Positions 25,009 to 33,828 of a stretch of 64,000 bases of DNA are shown piece by piece (position 1 is the stretch's first letter; the number at the start of each line of letters is the position of its first letter). The position numbers and the translations under genes were made by a program. Below the pieces are notes generated by a model that saw only the letters and a program-made list of their open reading frames with translations, was not told the origin of the DNA and searched no databases. Source of the stretch: Virgibacillus_R byunsanensis (GTDB taxonomy: Bacteria; Bacillota; Bacilli; Bacillales; Amphibacillaceae); the NCBI RefSeq assembly GCF_042675965.1, contig NZ_JBHTKJ010000001.1:1-64000 (forward strand), given 5' to 3'.

Positions 25009-25869
25009 TTATGCATTTGAAGTTGAAGCTGATGAATCAGATGTTTCATCTGCTGGATTTTCATCGTCTGCTTCAGGTTCTTGATCCTCATCTTGATCTG
25101 GATCTTCTGTTTCTCCATTTGGATCCTCAGTTTCTCCCTCATCTGGTGCTTCAGATTCATCATTCGCATCCTGGTTAGCACTATCCAATTCACTTACTGA
25201 CTTGTTAAAAAATTCTTCTGGATTAAATTCCTTGCCATCTTTTCTGATTTCAAAGTGAACATGTGTGCCATTGTCCTGACCAAATAAGTTTTTGCCTGCT
25301 GTTCCGATGCTGTCACCTTGCTCGACATCATCGCCAGCTTTAACACTAATTTCTCCCAAACTTGCATAATATGTCACGACATCATTGTCATGTGACAATG
25401 TAACAACATTTCCTAAGAGTGGGTCTTCCTTTACTTCCGTTACGGTACCACTTAAGGATGCCGTTACACTAAATGCTTCTCCGTTAGCCGCTGCAATATC
25501 AATGCCTGTGCTTTGGTAATATCTGTTATTATACAGAATCAAAGCATTCTCTTGATCTTCTTGATCTGCGTTGTAATCAAAAAATTTAGTTACGATTTCT
25601 GCTTGATCTTGATCCTCTACAGGCATTCTAATTATTTCTTGCTGGCCGACAACAGATTCTGCGTCTTCATCATACGGATTTGGTGTATAGTCCTCAGTAA
25701 CTTCCTGATCATCTTCAACCTCAGGAATTTGGTTATCCAAATTCTGATACCATACCACAACCGTTAAAAGTACTGCAGCAATTGTTAGATACATTGCTGG
25801 GAAAAACCACTTCTTGCGGAAAATTCGGCTCCACTTATTTTTTGAAGCACCATTGTTTTCCTCTTTCAT
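25009..25869 (-). CDS. spoIIQ: Stage II sporulation protein SpoIIQ (degenerate M23 peptidase)
   Basis: A 286-residue forespore protein that, with mother-cell SpoIIIAH, zips the septal membranes during engulfment. A cytoplasmic basic stretch precedes one membrane helix (21-41). The LytM/M23 domain spans about 115-225, with GIDIAA (122-127) and HVHFE (203-207). The first metal-binding His expected before GxD is replaced by Ser120, as I recall for B. subtilis SpoIIQ, so it should be enzymatically inactive. The C-terminal 60 residues are an acidic Asp/Glu/Pro-rich tail not seen in the short B. subtilis protein. Confidence 0.92.
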   Translation of the reverse strand: MKEENNGASKNKWSRIFRKKWFFPAMYLTIAAVLLTVVVWYQNLDNQIPEVEDDQEVTEDYTPNPYDEDAESVVGQQEIIRMPVEDQDQAEIVTKFFDYNADQEDQENALILYNNRYYQSTGIDIAAANGEAFSVTASLSGTVTEVKEDPLLGNVVTLSHDNDVVTYYASLGEISVKAGDDVEQGDSIGTAGKNLFGQDNGTHVHFEIRKDGKEFNPEEFFNKSVSELDSANQDANDESEAPDEGETEDPNGETEDPDQDEDQEPEADDENPADETSDSSASTSNA

Positions 25870-25994
25870 ATGATCATCACCTCAACAACCATTCTGATCA
25901 GAAAAAGGAAATACTATACATTATTTGAAAAAAATTTACTCTTTTTATGTGTTTTTTTTGAAAATTGGGGTAAAGTAAGTGGTTATTACAAAAG

Positions 25995-26150
25995 TGGAGA
26001 TACCCGTTTAGCGACGTATGGGCTGGACTGATCCGTATGAGATTCACTCCAGAGTATAAGATTCACTTTGACTTTCGCCATAGTTAAGTTCATCTATGTA
26101 AGGAGGAGAAGGAAGCCCGTTAGTCGGTGGGCACTGGAACTGGTTGTTAC
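25995..26150. repeat. Dispersed element, family 1, long copy
   Basis: Includes CCCGTTTAGCGACGTATGGG, TGAGATTCACTCC, AAGGAGGAGAAGGAAGCCCG and GTCGGTGGGCACTGGAACTGG. It lies in the gap between spoIID and spoIIQ. This copy is more diverged than the one at 18696. Confidence 0.75.
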
Positions 26151-26196
26151 TCAAACGCAATAATGTAACATATACATATAACTCCAGTTTAATAGC

Positions 26197-26225
26197 AAAA
26201 ACCGAGATTTAGAGTCTCGGTTTTT
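26197..26225 (-). terminator. Rho-independent terminator of spoIID
   Basis: AAAAACCGAGA and TCTCGGTTTTT flank a 7-base loop just after the spoIID stop codon. Confidence 0.85.
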
Positions 26226-26238
26226 CTGTAATAGTCCT

Positions 26239-27402
26239 TTATTTTGATACAAGTGTTGGAGCTGTGTCAGATAGTTGACTGATCTCCACTCCTTGATAAT
26301 AATGCTTTACGATTTCCTGATACGACTTACCTTCCTCAGCCATTCCATTGGCACCGTATTGACTCATACCGATCCCGTGACCGAATCCTTTTGTCGTAAA
26401 TATAAGGTGGTTATTTTTTTGTTCAATTGTAAAATCACTTGAGCGTAAATCTAATGCTTCTCTAACTTTTCTTCCGGAAAATGTGTTTCCAGCGAGTGCT
26501 AATTCGCTAACACGACCACTTTCTGTTCTGGAAAGCCTCATTGTTAATAACTCTCCATTGGGAAGATCAATGGCTAATGTTTGTTCCACATCATTAATAG
26601 TAAAGATTTTTTGATCTAGGAATTTTGGGGAATCTTCATCCCACGGACTTTCTACACTGCGTAAATATGGTGATTTATTTTCCCAATAGTCCTCCGAGTT
26701 CTCGGTATAGCCATTACTTGTCGAGAAATATGCAGGTGTGATTGTAGTATCCTCATAGGTTAAAATTTCCCCTTTAGTTGCTGCAACTGCTTCGGTTATT
26801 TTTTCCATCTTCCAATTATAATCATTATCCAAAATTCTTCTCAAATCCTCATCGTTATTGTACACTTGGTGGCTTGTTGTGTCTGTAACATCAGGTTCTG
26901 AGGGGTTATCTTGATAAAGTAAATGGTTAACGATATAGGTTCTAGCTGCAAGTGATTGTGCTTTCAAGGCTTCCACTTCAAATTCACCAGGCATTTCGGA
27001 TGCAACGACTCTGGCTACATATGTTTCTAATGGAACGTCCTCAATTTTTTCTGAGTTGGCTCGCATGACCGCGACGGAAAATGGTGAATCTCCAGCAGTT
27101 AACTCAATGGTTTCTGAAGGGACTGTTTCATCAATCGTGTTGGATTCCTCCGCTTCATCTTTAATAAATGGTACGACTACCAATGTTGGAATGACTAGAA
27201 TGATGGTAACCATTGCAATTAAAAATACTAAACTTGGAACTTTCCATGGGGAGGGTTGTTTGAATTGTGTCGATTTTCCTTTTCCAAGCTTGACTGGCGC
27301 ATACGAATCTCGCTGGTGTGTTCTTTGCTGTTTACGCATAGTCGTTTTTCTTTGTTTCCACGATTTTGGTACCGTTTTATATTTGTATTTGCGATTTTTC
27401 AT
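26239..27402 (-). CDS. spoIID: Stage II sporulation protein SpoIID (peptidoglycan lytic transglycosylase)
   Basis: A 387-residue membrane-anchored enzyme. In the SpoIID-SpoIIM-SpoIIP complex it cleaves glycan strands of denuded peptidoglycan during engulfment. The ATG at 27402 has AAGGAGG upstream. An unusually long basic N terminus (about 60 residues, many Lys/Arg) precedes the membrane helix at about 60-80. The catalytic-Glu region is MPGEFEVEALKAQSLAART, and the C-terminal motif is GFGHGIGMSQYGANGMA. The long basic leader is longer than in B. subtilis SpoIID. Confidence 0.93.
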   Translation of the reverse strand: MKNRKYKYKTVPKSWKQRKTTMRKQQRTHQRDSYAPVKLGKGKSTQFKQPSPWKVPSLVFLIAMVTIILVIPTLVVVPFIKDEAEESNTIDETVPSETIELTAGDSPFSVAVMRANSEKIEDVPLETYVARVVASEMPGEFEVEALKAQSLAARTYIVNHLLYQDNPSEPDVTDTTSHQVYNNDEDLRRILDNDYNWKMEKITEAVAATKGEILTYEDTTITPAYFSTSNGYTENSEDYWENKSPYLRSVESPWDEDSPKFLDQKIFTINDVEQTLAIDLPNGELLTMRLSRTESGRVSELALAGNTFSGRKVREALDLRSSDFTIEQKNNHLIFTTKGFGHGIGMSQYGANGMAEEGKSYQEIVKHYYQGVEISQLSDTAPTLVSK

Positions 27403-27543
27403 ACACTGCCTCCTTGCATAAATAATAGTAGTGAATACAAATAGCATATTGTCGTCTTAACAGATGGGTTCATTTTAACAACCATTTTTTCTAGCATTCC
27501 TACTATTAAACTTATACATTTGGAGGAAAAAATAGAACAAGAA

Positions 27544-27570
27544 AAACCCTTTGCATCACGCAAAGAGTTT
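27544..27570 (-). terminator. Terminator at the end of the dpp-ykf operon
   Basis: CTTTGC (27549-27554) and GCAAAG (27560-27565), extended by AAAC/GTTT, lie just beyond the stop of the last operon gene. On the minus strand the stem runs into GGGTTTTT. Confidence 0.7.
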
Positions 27571-27579
27571 TACATGTAA

Positions 27580-28572
27580 TTAAGTGATAGGTTTTTTATG
27601 ATCTAGCGTTTCATCATAAAGGTGGCAGGCAACATAATGATTTGGCTCAACTTCTTGCCATACGGGCTTTTTCATGAAACATACTTCCATTGCCATGGGA
27701 CAGCGTGTACGAAAAACACACCCACTAGGCGGATTAATCGGACTTGGAAGCTCACCCTCCAATATGACCCTTTCCCTGCTTTCCTCGATATCAGGGTCCG
27801 GTATTGGAATAGCAGACAGTAATGCTTGTGTGTATGGGTGGAGCGGGTTGTCATAGAGTGATTCACTTTCCGTTAGCTCAACCAAATTCCCTAGATACAT
27901 GACACCAATTCGGTCTGAAATTTGTTTTACCATAGACAGGTCATGGGCAATAAACAGGAATGTTAACCCCTTTTCCTCTTGCAGTTCTTTCAATAAATTA
28001 ACAACCTGTGCCTGAACAGATACATCCAACGCTGAAATGGGTTCATCCGCGATGATGAAATCCGGGTTTAAAGCTAATGCCCGCGCTATTCCGATACGCT
28101 GGCGTTGTCCACCACTGAATTCATGTGGATAACGGTTTGCATGGTCACGATTTAACCCTACTTCTTCTAGTAATTGATAGACTCGGTCAAGTTGTTCTTT
28201 TTTATTGGCATATAATCCGTGCACTTCCATTGGTTCAGCAATTACCTCACGAACGGTTGAACGTGGGTTTAGCGATGCATATGGATCCTGAAAAATCATT
28301 TGCATCTGATGATAGAATTTAAACTTTTCCTTCGTGTCTAGTTCATGGACATTTTTTCCATCATAGATGACATCGCCTGCTGTCTTATTATAAAGACCCA
28401 TAATCGTACGTCCAATAGTTGATTTACCACAGCCGGATTCACCAACAAGCCCAAACGTTTCCCCTTTGTTCACATGAAACGTGACATTGTCGACAGCTTG
28501 AAGTACATTACCTTTACCCATCTCGAAGTATTTTTTCAGCTCTTTTACTTCTAAAATTTTATTATCCATCAT
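27580..28572 (-). CDS. ykfD: Oligo/dipeptide ABC transporter ATPase (YkfD/OppF type)
   Basis: A 330-residue ATPase with Walker A GESGCGKST, signature FSGGQRQRIGIARAL and the C-terminal oligopeptide-transport motif (SGCVFRTRCPMAMEVC) with conserved Cys residues. The ATG overlaps the ykfC stop codon (TAATG), with a GGAG SD inside ykfC. Last gene of the dppABCDE-ykfABCD operon; it should pair with DppD to energise uptake of cell-wall peptides. Confidence 0.9.
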   Translation of the reverse strand: MMDNKILEVKELKKYFEMGKGNVLQAVDNVTFHVNKGETFGLVGESGCGKSTIGRTIMGLYNKTAGDVIYDGKNVHELDTKEKFKFYHQMQMIFQDPYASLNPRSTVREVIAEPMEVHGLYANKKEQLDRVYQLLEEVGLNRDHANRYPHEFSGGQRQRIGIARALALNPDFIIADEPISALDVSVQAQVVNLLKELQEEKGLTFLFIAHDLSMVKQISDRIGVMYLGNLVELTESESLYDNPLHPYTQALLSAIPIPDPDIEESRERVILEGELPSPINPPSGCVFRTRCPMAMEVCFMKKPVWQEVEPNHYVACHLYDETLDHKKPIT

Positions 28573-29528
28573 TATTTCTCCTCTGTATTTTGCCAATAAC
28601 GCCGTGCCCCGCAAAATTCTTTATCATAAACCGTATCTTTTAAGGTAATTATTTCAATGCCTTTACCCGTTTGTGGTGAATGAATCATTTTTCCATTTCC
28701 ATAATAGATTCCTACATGGTGGAGCTTCCCTTTTCCTTCTTCATACGCGAAGAAAAGCAGGTCTCCTGGTAAAAGATGGTCATAGGCTATTTCCTCACCA
28801 CCCAGGTTTGCCTGGTCTCCTGCGTCACGTGGTATTTGATACCCATTTGCTCTATGCATCGCATAAGCGAAACCCGAACAGTCAAATCCAAATGAACTCA
28901 TTCCACCCCAGAAATAATCAAGGCTCACATAAGGTTCTCCTGATTGAACGATAGCAGTTCCAGCGCGTTTTGGAAGACCTTGTGCTCCATCAAATACTTG
29001 GACAGCATGTGCTGGCACAAAGCGCTTGCCGTGTGGTGTTTTAACTTCGATTCGGTCGTTGTTCGTTGTTTCTACTGGTAGGACCGTCATGAAGCTGACT
29101 TTCATGAACTGATCTCCATTTTCATCTTCTAGTGTGGCCTTGTCATTTACGACAGCTGCATACTGTTCGCTCACCCAGTCATTTTTCTGGACTTTTTCAA
29201 GTTGTTTAAACGGAACCCAGCCTGGATACCCGCGGTTATCTTTTTTAGATGGTTGTGTTGGCACGATCACGTGTGCCCAGTCATCCTTCACCTCTGTAAC
29301 GATTACTGCTTCCCCGTATAGTAATTGTGATTGAACGCGATTTTCATCACATAGAGCAACAGTAGATTCATAGCTCAGGCTGTCAATCCATTGATCGATG
29401 TTCGTCGGATTCGTCGTTCCTGGAGTATCAATCTCTCTTGCTGATGTTGGGGATGTCCAGACGGTTGCTACTTGAACCGCGGTAACCCAAAGCTCTTCTG
29501 TATATTGATCAAACGTTTGTTTAGTCAT
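28572..29528 (-). CDS. ykfC: Gamma-D-glutamyl-L-diamino acid endopeptidase (YkfC, NlpC/P60)
   Basis: A 318-residue enzyme with two SH3b-like N-terminal domains (about 15-190) and a C-terminal NlpC/P60 domain. The catalytic Cys lies in GFDCSGFAYAMH and the His in KLHHVGIYYGNGKMIHS. YkfC-type enzymes cut the gamma-D-Glu-diaminopimelate bond of muropeptides with a free L-Ala end. There is no signal peptide, consistent with cytoplasmic action on imported peptides. SD AAAGGAG. Confidence 0.92.
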   Translation of the reverse strand: MTKQTFDQYTEELWVTAVQVATVWTSPTSAREIDTPGTTNPTNIDQWIDSLSYESTVALCDENRVQSQLLYGEAVIVTEVKDDWAHVIVPTQPSKKDNRGYPGWVPFKQLEKVQKNDWVSEQYAAVVNDKATLEDENGDQFMKVSFMTVLPVETTNNDRIEVKTPHGKRFVPAHAVQVFDGAQGLPKRAGTAIVQSGEPYVSLDYFWGGMSSFGFDCSGFAYAMHRANGYQIPRDAGDQANLGGEEIAYDHLLPGDLLFFAYEEGKGKLHHVGIYYGNGKMIHSPQTGKGIEIITLKDTVYDKEFCGARRYWQNTEEK

Positions 29529-29639
29529 GTGATGCTCTCCTTTCCCTTGGAACTGGATTTTAGCTAGATAGTTAAGTTATGTGCACGTTAAGGCGGACTT
29601 GCTCTATTATAATGTTATTTTGACTGATTATTGAAGCTG

Positions 29640-29750
29640 ATTCCGCGTTTTGTTACGTTAATTCCGCGATTTTGCTGGTTATTCCGCGGTATTACAGGAT
29701 AATTCCGTATTTTTGCTGATTATTCCGCGTAAACATTAGTTAATTCCGCG
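29640..29750. repeat. Degenerate 20-21-bp array E (six ATTCCGCG units)
   Basis: ATTCCGCG (once ATTCCGTA) recurs at 29640, 29661, 29681, 29702, 29722 and 29743, so spacing alternates 21, 20, 21, 20, 21 bp. The bases between cores are unrelated and AT-rich. It lies inside the dpp-ykf operon between ykfB and ykfC, directly after the ykfB stop. Confidence 0.85.
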
Positions 29751-29753
29751 TTT

Positions 29754-30851
29754 CTACTTAACTGCGAACTGTCTATCAATCGTGTCTATTCCTAATCCCG
29801 GTTTGCTTCCTATTTCGATTGATTTTCCTCGATACGTTACACCACCACCGGCAATTACGTCACCTGAGAGCATTAATGGTGCATCAAAATCGTATCGCGT
29901 CACATTCGGTTGGCTAGCCGCAAAATGGGCTGCTGCAGTTATGCCAATCTTCGTTTCTATCATGCTGCCAACCATACATTCTACTCCATATACATCTGCT
30001 AGTTTTGCAATTTTTAACGCTTGATGGATGCCGCCAGCCTTCATTAATTTAATATTAATCATATCTGCAGCTCCAGATTCTAGGACGCGCTTAGCATCAT
30101 TTGGTGAGAATACACTTTCATCTGCCATGATCGGTGTATCCGTATGATCTGTTACATATTGTAAGCCTTCGATATCGTGAGCCTTTACGGGCTGTTCAAT
30201 TAATTCGATGTTCAATCCGAGATCTTCCATTTTCCGGATTGCTCGGACTGCTTCCTTCGCTTTCCAGCCTTGATTTGCATCTAAGCGAATAAGTGCATCT
30301 GGACCAATTTGTTTACGGATTGCCTCAATTCGTTTTACATCTGTCTCTATCAGGTCTTTTCCTACTTTTACTTTTAATGCCGTAAATCCATTATCAATAT
30401 ATTTCTCGGCATCTGTAGCCATTTCTTCGGGGCTGTTGACGCTTACCGTATAATCCGTTTCAATTGTATCATTGTAGCCACCAAGGAAATTCGCCAGAGA
30501 CATGTTAGCATGTTGGGCGATACAGTCATATAACGCCATGTCGAGAGCTGCTTTAGCGCTTGAGTTGCCGACAGCACTTTGATGAATTTTTTCAAAAACT
30601 CGCTCCCGATTTAGAAGTGATTCGCCTACGATTAATGGTTTCATAATTCCATTAATCGCAAATTCAATACTGGCCAGGCTATAACCTGTAATGACGTGGG
30701 TTGGTGGTGCTTCTCCCCAACCAATTATAGCATCGTCACAGGTTACTTTAACTACTATTGATTCAGCAACGGTTACCGTGCGCAACGCAGTTTTGAAGGG
30801 TGTATGTAAAGGGATGGCAATTCGATACGTTTCGATTTTTTCTATATTCAT
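29754..30851 (-). CDS. ykfB: L-Ala-D/L-Glu epimerase (YkfB, enolase superfamily)
   Basis: A 365-residue epimerase converting L-Ala-D-Glu to L-Ala-L-Glu in murein peptide recycling. Typical muconate-lactonising subgroup motifs: KVKVGKD (catalytic Lys), DANQGW and EQPV metal-binding regions, MADESV and NIKLMKAGG (second Lys). The ATG at 30851 has GGAGG 7 bases upstream. A longer frame upstream simply translates the repeat array at 30876-31108 and is rejected. Confidence 0.92.
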   Translation of the reverse strand: MNIEKIETYRIAIPLHTPFKTALRTVTVAESIVVKVTCDDAIIGWGEAPPTHVITGYSLASIEFAINGIMKPLIVGESLLNRERVFEKIHQSAVGNSSAKAALDMALYDCIAQHANMSLANFLGGYNDTIETDYTVSVNSPEEMATDAEKYIDNGFTALKVKVGKDLIETDVKRIEAIRKQIGPDALIRLDANQGWKAKEAVRAIRKMEDLGLNIELIEQPVKAHDIEGLQYVTDHTDTPIMADESVFSPNDAKRVLESGAADMINIKLMKAGGIHQALKIAKLADVYGVECMVGSMIETKIGITAAAHFAASQPNVTRYDFDAPLMLSGDVIAGGGVTYRGKSIEIGSKPGLGIDTIDRQFAVK

Positions 30852-30875
30852 ATGCTTACCTCCATGGAGTAAAAA

Positions 30876-31108
30876 GTTGTGCGATAATGCGATAATGTTG
30901 TGCAATAATGCGCTAATGCTGTGCGATAATGTACGAATGCTGTGCAACAATGCTCGAATGCTGTGCGATAATGTACGAATGCTGTGCAACAATGCTCGAA
31001 TGCTGTGCGATAATGTACGAATGCTGTGCAACAATGCTCGAATGCTGTGCGATAATGTACGAATGCTGTGCGATTACGCTCGAATGCTGTGCAATTATGC
31101 CGAAATGT
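30876..31108. repeat. Tandem 21-bp array F with 42-bp higher-order unit
   Basis: About eleven 21-bp units alternate between TGCTGTGCGATAATGTACGA and TGCTGTGCAACAATGCTCGA, giving a 42-bp dimeric period. It lies between ykfA and ykfB within the operon and ends 25 bp before the ykfB start, upstream of its SD. Reading frames through it code for HSIRTLS-like repeats and are not considered real. Confidence 0.9.
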
Positions 31109-31131
31109 CGTTTACAAATCTTTATTCAAAA

Positions 31132-32052
31132 TCATTCAACACCTGCATCTACAGTCAATGTTTTCTTAGAACTCGATAGTTTTGCATGAACACCTAATGG
31201 CACAGAGAAATGTGGCAGACAGTGTCCGATTTTAAATCCGCTGATTACAGGTATGTTTAGCTTATCGAGGTAATCGTGGAAGACTTGTTCCATCGTAAGG
31301 GATGGCTTTTCTACTTTGGGCTCTGATTCGGCAAAATCTCCAACAACAATTCCTGTTGCCTCGGCTAGTTTTCCTGATAGTTTCAATTGATTTAACATCG
31401 CGTCCACTCGGTATGGTTCCTCACCAATATCTTCTAATAAAATTATTTTTCCTTTTGTATCGATTTCATAAGGGGTTCCGATCGTGCTTACGAGTAATGA
31501 TAGGTTACCACCAACGAGTTCTCCTTCTGCTTCCCCAGAAACTCGAACACACAATGGAGAGGATTTTTCCGAATAGCATAGTTTCGTTGGTTCGAAGAGT
31601 TGTTCAAACATCCTACCTGAAAGCTCGTCAAAATCATCCTGGCTAATGTCAGATGCAAGCATCGGTCCGTGAAACGTTACGAGACCTGTTGCTTGATGGA
31701 ATGCTGTATGTAAATAGGTGATATCACTATAGCCCCAAATGATTTTTGGATTATTTCTAACTAAATTGTAGTCAATATCCGAGGCGATTCGTCCTGCACC
31801 ATATCCACCACGGGCAAAAATAATTGCTTTTATGTTTTTATCTGCAATCATTTCATGTAAATCAGCTAGTCGTTGTTCATCTGTACCTGCTAGATAGCCA
31901 TTTTTCTCTTCAATATGCTGGCCTAGTTGGACATGTAAGCCCAATTTTTCAAAAAATGGAATGGCTTTATGCAGCTTCTCCATATTCACAGGACCTGATG
32001 GTGCAATGACACCAATCGTGTCTCCTTTTTGCAATCGTGCTGGTTTCATCAT
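31132..32052 (-). CDS. ykfA: LD-carboxypeptidase-like S66 peptidase (YkfA)
   Basis: A 306-residue S66-family enzyme. GVIAPSGP lies near the N terminus, FARGGYGAGRI and WGYSDITYLHTA follow with the probable nucleophile Ser in GYSD, and the Glu/His dyad is in the C-terminal half. There is no signal peptide, so it should act in the cytoplasm on imported muropeptides. The start (ATGATG) has an AGAAGGG SD. Located between dppE and ykfB as in B. subtilis. Confidence 0.9.
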   Translation of the reverse strand: MMKPARLQKGDTIGVIAPSGPVNMEKLHKAIPFFEKLGLHVQLGQHIEEKNGYLAGTDEQRLADLHEMIADKNIKAIIFARGGYGAGRIASDIDYNLVRNNPKIIWGYSDITYLHTAFHQATGLVTFHGPMLASDISQDDFDELSGRMFEQLFEPTKLCYSEKSSPLCVRVSGEAEGELVGGNLSLLVSTIGTPYEIDTKGKIILLEDIGEEPYRVDAMLNQLKLSGKLAEATGIVVGDFAESEPKVEKPSLTMEQVFHDYLDKLNIPVISGFKIGHCLPHFSVPLGVHAKLSSSKKTLTVDAGVE

Positions 32053-32149
32053 TTGAGAACCCTTCTTTCAAAAACAATATGTATGATGTAAGGAAAAAGG
32101 AGCGGCTCAAATACACTTGTATATGAGCCATTCCTGTTATCCTATTAAA

Positions 32150-33811
32150 CTATTGTTTGTCTGCCCATTTCAGCTCTAAATAACCAACTGGGTGACGTAC
32201 AACACCACTTACTTCATCACTATAAATGAATACTTGGTTATAGTAATGAACTGGGAAAAATGGCATTTCTTCAGCTAGAAGATTTTCTGCTTGATACATA
32301 TATTCCCAACGTTGTTCTTCATCTGTTTCTGTTTTTGCATTAGCAATCAATTCATCGTACTCTTCATTTGACCAGCCAGTTCGGTTCATTGTTGAGTCAG
32401 TGATAAAGCTTTCTAGGAAGTTTACTGGATCACCATAGTCAAATATGAACGAGCTACGTGAAAATTGAAGATTTAATGCCTTTTGATCTTCTAAGAATAC
32501 ATTCCATTCCGTATTCTCAAGTTCTACATCCACACCAAGATTTTCTGTAAACATACCTTGAATCGTTTCAGCGATTGCTTTATGTGAATCACTTGTATTA
32601 TAGGACATGACAACTTCTGGAAGCTCATCATAGCCTTCTTCTTCCATGCCTTCTTCCAATAATTGTTTTGCTTCTTCAGGGTTGAATTCTACTAGATCTC
32701 CATTTACATCACGGAAATCAGAACCTGATGGGCCTGTAAATCCTGGTGAAACAAACGCTGTTGCTGCTTTTTCTTTGTTTTTTGTTACATAATCTACAAT
32801 ATCCTGTTGATTAACTGCTAAAGCAAATGCTTTACGGATTTTCTCGTTTTGGAACGGCTCTTCTGTTACGTTGAAACGATAGAAGTATAGCCCTGCTTGC
32901 TCTTCAATAACGACATTATCACCATCGATAAGCTGATCAGCCATTTCAGATGGGATATTTGTCATATCAAGGTCGCCTGCTTCAAACATTTGATATTCTG
33001 TGTTTGTGTCGTTAACCATTGCCCAGTGAACTTTATCAAGACTTACAGTTTCTGCATCCCAATATTCTTCATTTTTAACCATTACCATTTCACTATCATG
33101 TTCCCATGACTCAAGTGAGAATGGGCCGTTAGAAACAAATGAATCTGCTTCTGCATACCACTCTGGATTTTCTTCAGCGACACTAGCATTTACAGGGAAA
33201 AATGCCGGATTTGAAATAACATGTAAGAAAAACCCTGTTGGAGCTGTTAAGGTAACTTCAAACGTTTTTTCATCTACTGCTGTTACTGCAACATCATCAA
33301 CAGCACCTTCTCCATTATTGAAAGCTTCTCCGCCTTCAATAAAGTAACCTAGAAATGCTGCTGGTGAAGCTGTTTCAGGGTCTAACAACTGTTGCCATGC
33401 ATACACAAAGTCTTCAGCTGTTACCGGATCACCATTTGACCAATTCGCATTTTCACGAAGCGTGAATGTATAGGTTTTCCCATCTTCTGAAAGATCCCAG
33501 TCTTCAGCAATTGCTGCTTGAGGTGTATCATCTTCCCCTAAACGTGTTAACCCTTCCATTAGGTTGTTTAAAACGTTCCATGATACGGAATCAAAACCTG
33601 ATGGTGGGTTTAGTGATGTAGGTTCGTTACCATTGTTCATTTGTAATACTTTTTCACCGCCATCTTCACTATCACTACTTTCCTCTTCAGTAGTTTCTTC
33701 CCCATCACTACTATCTTCCGGCTCTTCTTCTCCAGCATTTTCACTTGTTGTACATGCTGTGAGTACCATAATAGTTAGTGCGGTCAGTAATAAAATTAAC
33801 CACTTCTTCAT
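32150..33811 (-). CDS. dppE: Peptide-binding lipoprotein of the Dpp transporter (DppE/OppA family)
   Basis: A 553-residue solute-binding protein (SBP_bac_5). Lipobox VLTAC gives Cys20, followed by a long acidic Ser/Glu/Asp linker (21-55) before the binding domain. Family signatures include AEDWDLSEDGKTYTFTLREN and DPVTAEDFVYAWQQLLDP. It captures cell-wall peptides and passes them to DppBC. In B. subtilis DppE binds murein tripeptide; specificity here is by context. Confidence 0.9.
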   Translation of the reverse strand: MKKWLILLLTALTIMVLTACTTSENAGEEEPEDSSDGEETTEEESSDSEDGGEKVLQMNNGNEPTSLNPPSGFDSVSWNVLNNLMEGLTRLGEDDTPQAAIAEDWDLSEDGKTYTFTLRENANWSNGDPVTAEDFVYAWQQLLDPETASPAAFLGYFIEGGEAFNNGEGAVDDVAVTAVDEKTFEVTLTAPTGFFLHVISNPAFFPVNASVAEENPEWYAEADSFVSNGPFSLESWEHDSEMVMVKNEEYWDAETVSLDKVHWAMVNDTNTEYQMFEAGDLDMTNIPSEMADQLIDGDNVVIEEQAGLYFYRFNVTEEPFQNEKIRKAFALAVNQQDIVDYVTKNKEKAATAFVSPGFTGPSGSDFRDVNGDLVEFNPEEAKQLLEEGMEEEGYDELPEVVMSYNTSDSHKAIAETIQGMFTENLGVDVELENTEWNVFLEDQKALNLQFSRSSFIFDYGDPVNFLESFITDSTMNRTGWSNEEYDELIANAKTETDEEQRWEYMYQAENLLAEEMPFFPVHYYNQVFIYSDEVSGVVRHPVGYLELKWADKQ

Positions 33812-33828
33812 ACTAATTTTCCCCCTTA

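Noticed and set aside
24966..25193. A Gln/Met/Lys-rich frame antisense-like to the spoIIQ tail
   Set aside because: It is an alternative frame of the acidic Asp/Glu repeat tail of spoIIQ on the same strand.
25195..25870. Possibility that SpoIIQ is an active M23 endopeptidase
   Set aside because: The first zinc-ligand His is Ser120, so activity is not expected despite the intact HVHFE.
30852..31034. N-terminal extension of ykfB (HSIRTLS repeats)
   Set aside because: It is read-through of array F. The real start at 30851 has a strong SD and fits the family.
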